This document shows positions 23,027 through 26,883 of a stretch of DNA of 26,883 nt, in pieces. Numbering within the stretch: position 1 is the first letter of the stretch; each line of letters begins with the position of its first letter. A program made the position numbers and the translations under genes. Source of the stretch: an uncultured Bacilli bacterium (lineage in GTDB: Bacteria; Bacillota_I; Bacilli_A; RF39; UBA660); the NCBI GenBank assembly GCA_934183705.1, contig CAKPSW010000010.1:1-26883 (forward strand). Direction: 5' to 3'. The notes beneath the pieces are model-generated. The model saw only the letters and a program-made list of their open reading frames with translations. It made no database searches and was not told where the DNA came from.

Positions 23027-24458
23027 AATATTGCATTCCCCAAATAACCAAATCTTTAGCCTCTTTGCCACATACTACACATTTATCATCTACTTTTTCA
23101 TCACTAAATGGAATACATCTTGATTTAGTTCCCCTTATTTCTTTTATTTTATTTTCACACTCTTCACTTCCACACCACATAGCTTTTACAAAACCAGGAT
23201 GCGCATTCATAATACTTGCAAACTCTTCCATATCCGTAGCAGTATATGTCATTTCTTCTCTTCTTCTTAAAGCCCTATCATACATATCCCTTTGAATATC
23301 AAGAAGAAGTAATTTAACATCATGAATAATATCAGTATTAGTAAATACTTGTAATTTTTCTCTAGTATCTCTTCTAACTAAAGTAACCATATTATTCTCT
23401 AAATCCCTCTTACCAATTTCAATACGTACTGGAATACCCTGAACTTCAGCTTCTGCAAATTTATATCCAGGACTTTTCTCACTATTATCAATATATGCAT
23501 CAATATTCTCTTTCTTTAATTTATCTAAATAATCATTAGCTAAAGATAATACTTCTAAGTCATTACCAATAGGTATAATAACAACCTTAAAAGGAGCAAT
23601 ACGAGGAGGTAAAACAAGGCCATAATCATCAGAATGAACCATAATCAAAGCACCAATCATTCTAGTGGAACTTCCCCATGAAGTTTGATATGGATACTCT
23701 AACTTATTATCTCTAGAAGTATATTTTATATCATAAGCACGAGAAAACTTTTGCCCAAAAAAATGACTAGTAGCGGACTGCAGGGTAATACCATTATACA
23801 TAAGTGCTTCTACAGTATATGTATACTCTGCTCCAGCAAACTTTTCCTTTTCTGTCTTTCTACCAACAATACTAGGAATAGCTAAATAATCATGAAAGAA
23901 ATCATTATAAATATTTAACATTTGCAAAGTTTCCGTTTCAGCTTCTTCTTTTGTTTCATGAATAGTATGACCCTCTTGCCATAAAAACTCACGACTTCTA
24001 AGAAAAGGTCTAGTTTCCTTCTCCCATCTTAATACACTACACCATTGATTATATAATTTAGGTAAATCACGATAAGAAGAAATATTATTAGCATAATAAT
24101 CACTAAATACTGTCTCAGAAGTAGGCCTAATACATAACCTCTCATCTAATTTCTTATTACCACCATAAGTAACCCAAGCAACTTCAGGAGCAAAACCTTC
24201 TACTAATTCTCCTTCTTTATTTAAAAGAGATTCAGGAATAAGCATTGGCATAGATACATTAACATGTCCAGTCTCTTTAAACTTACTATCTAATACACTT
24301 TGCATCTTCTCCCAAATAGCATAACCATTAGGTTCTATTACAATACAACCCTTAGTATTAGAATAGCAAGCCAATCTAGCGACTCTAACAACATCAGTAT
24401 ACCACTTAGCAAAATCTACATTTCTACTTGTAATCTGTTTATTTTGTTTATCATTCAT
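23025..24458 (-). CDS. proS: Prolyl-tRNA synthetase (archaeal/eukaryote-like short type)
   Basis: 477 residues from ATG 24458 (GAGGTG 6 nt upstream); an in-frame GTG at 24467 overlaps that site. A class II aminoacyl-tRNA synthetase charging tRNA-Pro. It lacks the INS editing domain of the long bacterial type and has the archaeal/eukaryote-like layout. N-terminal FAKWYTDVVRVARLACYS and GCIVIEPNGYAIWEKM, motif 2 (RWEKETRPFLRSREFLWQEG), motif 3 (GSSTRMIGALIMVHSDDYGL), then an anticodon-binding domain from about VVIIPIG. The C-terminal domain has a Cys set (CGSEEC...CVVCG) and ends in Tyr (WGMQY), typical for this type, which is common in Bacillota and Mollicutes. A TGTGATAAAAT extended -10 (about 24490-24481) has no good -35. 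No T-box leader is visible. Confidence 0.95.
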   Translation of the reverse strand: MNDKQNKQITSRNVDFAKWYTDVVRVARLACYSNTKGCIVIEPNGYAIWEKMQSVLDSKFKETGHVNVSMPMLIPESLLNKEGELVEGFAPEVAWVTYGGNKKLDERLCIRPTSETVFSDYYANNISSYRDLPKLYNQWCSVLRWEKETRPFLRSREFLWQEGHTIHETKEEAETETLQMLNIYNDFFHDYLAIPSIVGRKTEKEKFAGAEYTYTVEALMYNGITLQSATSHFFGQKFSRAYDIKYTSRDNKLEYPYQTSWGSSTRMIGALIMVHSDDYGLVLPPRIAPFKVVIIPIGNDLEVLSLANDYLDKLKKENIDAYIDNSEKSPGYKFAEAEVQGIPVRIEIGKRDLENNMVTLVRRDTREKLQVFTNTDIIHDVKLLLLDIQRDMYDRALRRREEMTYTATDMEEFASIMNAHPGFVKAMWCGSEECENKIKEIRGTKSRCIPFSDEKVDDKCVVCGKEAKDLVIWGMQY

Positions 24459-24516
24459 ATATAACACCTCATCACAATATATTTTATCACATAAATAAGA
24501 AAAGCACCATAGTAAT

Positions 24517-26157
24517 TTATTTTCTTTTTATTTTTACTAATTTCCCAGTTTTAAAAAAATTAGCATCATAAATATTCCATATCATTCCTATATCTTCAAG
24601 CATTTTTATTCTATTACAGCTTAAAGTACCATTCTTATAGCCTACTCTTTGTCTAGAAATCCAAGATCCCAAACTATAACCATCATCGTCTTCCTCATAT
24701 CCATTTACTGTTTTAAAACCTATTGGTACCTCTAAATTATGGTAATAATTATAATATACCAAAGCTAGATTATACCACTCTTCAAAACCTAAAGATTTAT
24801 ATTTATTCTCAAACCTCATACCTATTTCTTTCAAAAGAATTACTTCCTCTTCACTTATAGTACCACGTTTATATCCTCTTCTTTGATTTGCAATCCAAAA
24901 GCCTAAATTATAACCATCATCGTCTTCTTCATATCCATTTATTGTTTTATAATGCGTTGGTACTTCTAAATCATGATAATGATTATAGTAGGCTAAAGCT
25001 AGATTATACCACTCTTCAAAATTTAATGTCTTATTTTGAAAACGCATGCCCACATCTTCTAAAAGCTTTATTTTATCTAGAGATAATTTTCCTTTTTGAT
25101 ATAATCCTCTTTGCGTTATAACCCATAAGCCCAAACCATAACCATCACTATCATATTCATAACCATTTATCGTTTTAAAATTGTGTGGTACTTCTAAATC
25201 ATGATAGTAATTATAATAAGTCCATGCTAAGGTATACCACTCTTCAAAACTTAATGTCTTATTTTGAAAACGCATGTCCACATCTTCTAAAAGCTTTATT
25301 TTATCTAGAGATAATTTACCATTTTTATATATTGTTCTTTGCCTTATAACCCATCTTCCCAAACCATAACCATCACTATCATATTCATAACCATTTATCG
25401 TTTTAAATAATGGTAACACTTCTAAATTATGATAATAATTATAATATACCAAAGCTAGATTATACCACTCATCAAAAGACAAAAATTTATGTTTATTATC
25501 AAATCTCATACCTATTTTTTTTAAAAGCTTTATTTTATATTCTGTTAAAGCACCTTTTTTGTATGCTCTTCTTTGATTTGTAATCCATACCCCTAAATTA
25601 TAACCATCATCGTCTTTATCATAACCATTTATTGTTTTAAATGTTTGAGGCACTTCCAAATTATGATAATGTTCATAATATTTTTTAGCTAAGTTATAAT
25701 TTGCCTTCCATGTACTTGAGTTTATTCTATCTCTTACTGTATAAGAAGTTATACAAAATACCCTCATATCAGGATGTGTATCAATAATAGTATCTATTCT
25801 ACCTCCCCATACTGGCGATGAAAGATGATGAAGCTCATCTATTATTAAAAGATCTATATCAAAACTAGATAATTCTTCTCTAGATAAATTTATTAAACTT
25901 TGATATGTTCTAAATCTCAAGTTAGGAAAATCTCTATTTATATCTAAATATGGATTATCTTTAGAAGATGATATGTATAATATTTTTTTATCTTTATATT
26001 TAAAAGCCAATCTTAATGCCATATAACTTTTTTCTATCTCTAAAGTCTTTATAATAACTACTTTATCTTCACTATTATTAGAAGCATCAAGTACACTATC
26101 AAATGCCATTATATTATGATTATATAGATTTAATATATTATTTATATCTTTTTCCAT
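24517..26157 (-). CDS. HA-repeat protein with degenerate single helicase lobe
   Basis: 546 residues. Residues about 1-150 resemble only the first RecA-like lobe of a DEAD/DEAH (SF2) helicase: FRTYQSL, then LLIIDELHHL (Walker B/DExH at 107-110). The motif III position reads FCITSYTVRD instead of L-x-TATP. The Walker A site is damaged: around residues 36-46 KTLEIEKSYMA has no GKT, only E-K-S. The second RecA lobe is absent. Instead five helicase-associated (HA) repeats of 76-78 residues follow (about 152-527), each W..(L/A)..YY..YH.LEV...(F/Y)KT.NGYE.D.DGY.LG.W...QR..Y..G. ...L..(I/V).MRF. HA domains are proposed nucleic-acid-binding units. ATP hydrolysis seems unlikely; a DNA/RNA-binding or decoy role is inference. 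It starts 19 nt after the partial HA gene upstream. Confidence 0.8.
   Translation of the reverse strand: MEKDINNILNLYNHNIMAFDSVLDASNNSEDKVVIIKTLEIEKSYMALRLAFKYKDKKILYISSSKDNPYLDINRDFPNLRFRTYQSLINLSREELSSFDIDLLIIDELHHLSSPVWGGRIDTIIDTHPDMRVFCITSYTVRDRINSSTWKANYNLAKKYYEHYHNLEVPQTFKTINGYDKDDDGYNLGVWITNQRRAYKKGALTEYKIKLLKKIGMRFDNKHKFLSFDEWYNLALVYYNYYHNLEVLPLFKTINGYEYDSDGYGLGRWVIRQRTIYKNGKLSLDKIKLLEDVDMRFQNKTLSFEEWYTLAWTYYNYYHDLEVPHNFKTINGYEYDSDGYGLGLWVITQRGLYQKGKLSLDKIKLLEDVGMRFQNKTLNFEEWYNLALAYYNHYHDLEVPTHYKTINGYEEDDDGYNLGFWIANQRRGYKRGTISEEEVILLKEIGMRFENKYKSLGFEEWYNLALVYYNYYHNLEVPIGFKTVNGYEEDDDGYSLGSWISRQRVGYKNGTLSCNRIKMLEDIGMIWNIYDANFFKTGKLVKIKRK
24577..25704 (-). repeat. Five tandem HA-domain repeats
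   Basis: Five units of about 228-234 bp code for residues about 152-527 of the HA protein. Neighbouring units are partly near-identical in DNA: the stretch at about 25042-25096 recurs at about 25267-25321 with only one or two changes. This points to recent unit duplication. Confidence 0.85.
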
Positions 26158-26176
26158 CTCATTGCCTCTTTTCTTT

Positions 26177-26883
26177 TTATCTTTTTCTCTTTACTTCTTC
26201 CGATTCATATAAAACATCAGTATTATATACTCTCCATACCATTCCTATATCTTCAAGCATTCTTATTTTATCTTCATCTAATTTACCGTTTTTGTATAAC
26301 TTTCTTTGAGTTGAAATCCAAAATCCTAAATTATAACCATCCTCATCTGCTTCACAACCATTTAACGTTTTGAAATTGTATGAGACTTCTAAATCATGAT
26401 AATAATCATAATATTTTGAAGCTAAATCATACCACTTATCAAAACTCAATATCTTATTTTCAAAACGCATACCTATTTCTTTTAAGGCTATTACTTTTTC
26501 TTCAGTTAAAGTACCTTTTTTGTATGCCATTCTTTGATTTTCAATCCATTTTCCTAAATTATAACCATTTTCATCTTTTTCATAGCCATTTGTTGTTTTG
26601 AAACTTTTCGGTACTTCTAAATCATGATAATAATCATAATATTTTGAAGCTAAATCATACCACTTATCAAAACTCAATATCTTATTTTCAAAACGCATGC
26701 CTATTTCTTTTAAGGCTATTACTTCCTCTTCAGTTAAAGTACCTTTTTTATATGTCCTTCTTTGATTTTCAATCCATACTCCTAAATTATAACCATTTTC
26801 ATCTTCTTCATATCCATTTATTGTTTTAAACTTTAATGGTACTTCTAAATCATGATAATACTCATAATATTTTGAAGCTAAGT
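26177..26883 (-). CDS. HA-repeat protein, C-terminal part (runs off the right edge)
   Basis: The frame is open from the window edge (first full codon at 26881) to the stop at 26177. A Met at 26698 lies inside a repeat (GMRFENK), so it is not the true start. At least 235 residues are present: three HA repeats, each LASKYY.YYHDLEV...FKT.NG.E.DE.GYNLG.WI..QR..YKKG, with the last ending ...EDIGMVWRVYNTDVLYESEEVKRKR. The tail parallels the end of the downstream HA protein (EDIGMIWNIYDANFFKTGK), so the two genes are tandem paralogues. Whether an N-terminal helicase domain is present cannot be seen. The downstream gene starts 19 nt after its stop. Confidence 0.8.
   Translation of the reverse strand, partial: LASKYYEYYHDLEVPLKFKTINGYEEDENGYNLGVWIENQRRTYKKGTLTEEEVIALKEIGMRFENKILSFDKWYDLASKYYDYYHDLEVPKSFKTTNGYEKDENGYNLGKWIENQRMAYKKGTLTEEKVIALKEIGMRFENKILSFDKWYDLASKYYDYYHDLEVSYNFKTLNGCEADEDGYNLGFWISTQRKLYKNGKLDEDKIRMLEDIGMVWRVYNTDVLYESEEVKRKR
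26385..26883 (-). repeat. 228-bp HA repeat units with an 86-bp identical stretch
   Basis: 26385-26470 and 26613-26698 are identical but shifted by exactly 228 nt (76 codons). Similarity continues into the following 60 nt with a few changes. Repeat units of a coding array, not a CRISPR. Confidence 0.9.

Noticed and set aside
26177..26698. Treating the Met at 26698 as the start of a 173-residue protein
   Set aside because: The frame continues upstream without a stop to the window edge and codes for another HA repeat, so the Met is internal.
26177..26883. Regularly spaced near-identical DNA repeats resembling an array
   Set aside because: The 228-bp period is a whole number of codons and the units code for HA domains in one open frame; there are no short direct repeats with unique spacers, so it is not a CRISPR.

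Overview
The window is a strongly AT-rich stretch of bacterial chromosome, almost certainly from a low-GC Bacillota (class Bacilli or a close uncultured relative, probably host-associated). The grounds are the base composition, strong AGGAGG-type ribosome sites, TTGACA/TATAAT promoters, the secG-rnr-smpB and ylbF-rsmD gene orders known from Bacillota, and an archaeal-type prolyl-tRNA synthetase. UGA is used as a stop (end of the ylbF-like gene), so this is not a code-4 mycoplasma. murB, murG, ftsQ/divIB and a class B PBP show a walled cell. All genes but two lie on the minus strand, as expected on a leading strand.

Layout in plus coordinates, with most genes read right to left. Positions 1-2240 hold a partial nucleotide-metabolism-like gene, a membrane-anchored protein with a serpin-like C-terminus, and a collagen-like surface protein. 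Positions 2300-5125 hold lepB, rplS with its own promoter and structured leader, an HTH-metallophosphoesterase, and a plus-strand GDPD. Positions 5101-7754 are the murG-murB-ftsQ wall/division operon. Positions 7845-10530 hold an 817-residue exported protein built from two 334-residue repeats. It is preceded by a promoter, a 49-codon open frame containing a G9 tract, and a terminator-like hairpin. Next come a class B PBP, a small DUF2624-like gene and nfo.

Positions 14013-15504 hold two related genes: a type IV pilin-like protein, and a zinc-ribbon membrane protein whose C-terminus is homologous to the pilin. Their 3' ends and terminators match over 34 nt. Positions 15604-22956 form a translation/RNA-quality block: secG, rnr, a divergent rnr paralogue, a CapA-like protein, smpB, ylbF and rsmD. 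Positions 23025-26883 hold proS and two genes rich in helicase-associated (HA) repeats. One of these has a degenerate single helicase lobe; the other runs off the right edge.

The secretion genes (secG, lepB), the wall genes and the exported repeat, collagen-like and pilin-like proteins point to an elaborate cell surface. The most unusual items are the G9 leader ORF with its attenuator-like hairpin, the pilin/zinc-ribbon fusion, the HA-repeat proteins with a broken helicase core, the serpin-like protein and the tandem RNase R paralogues. No rRNA, tRNA, CRISPR array or transposase was seen, and there is no gene-free stretch longer than 300 bases.
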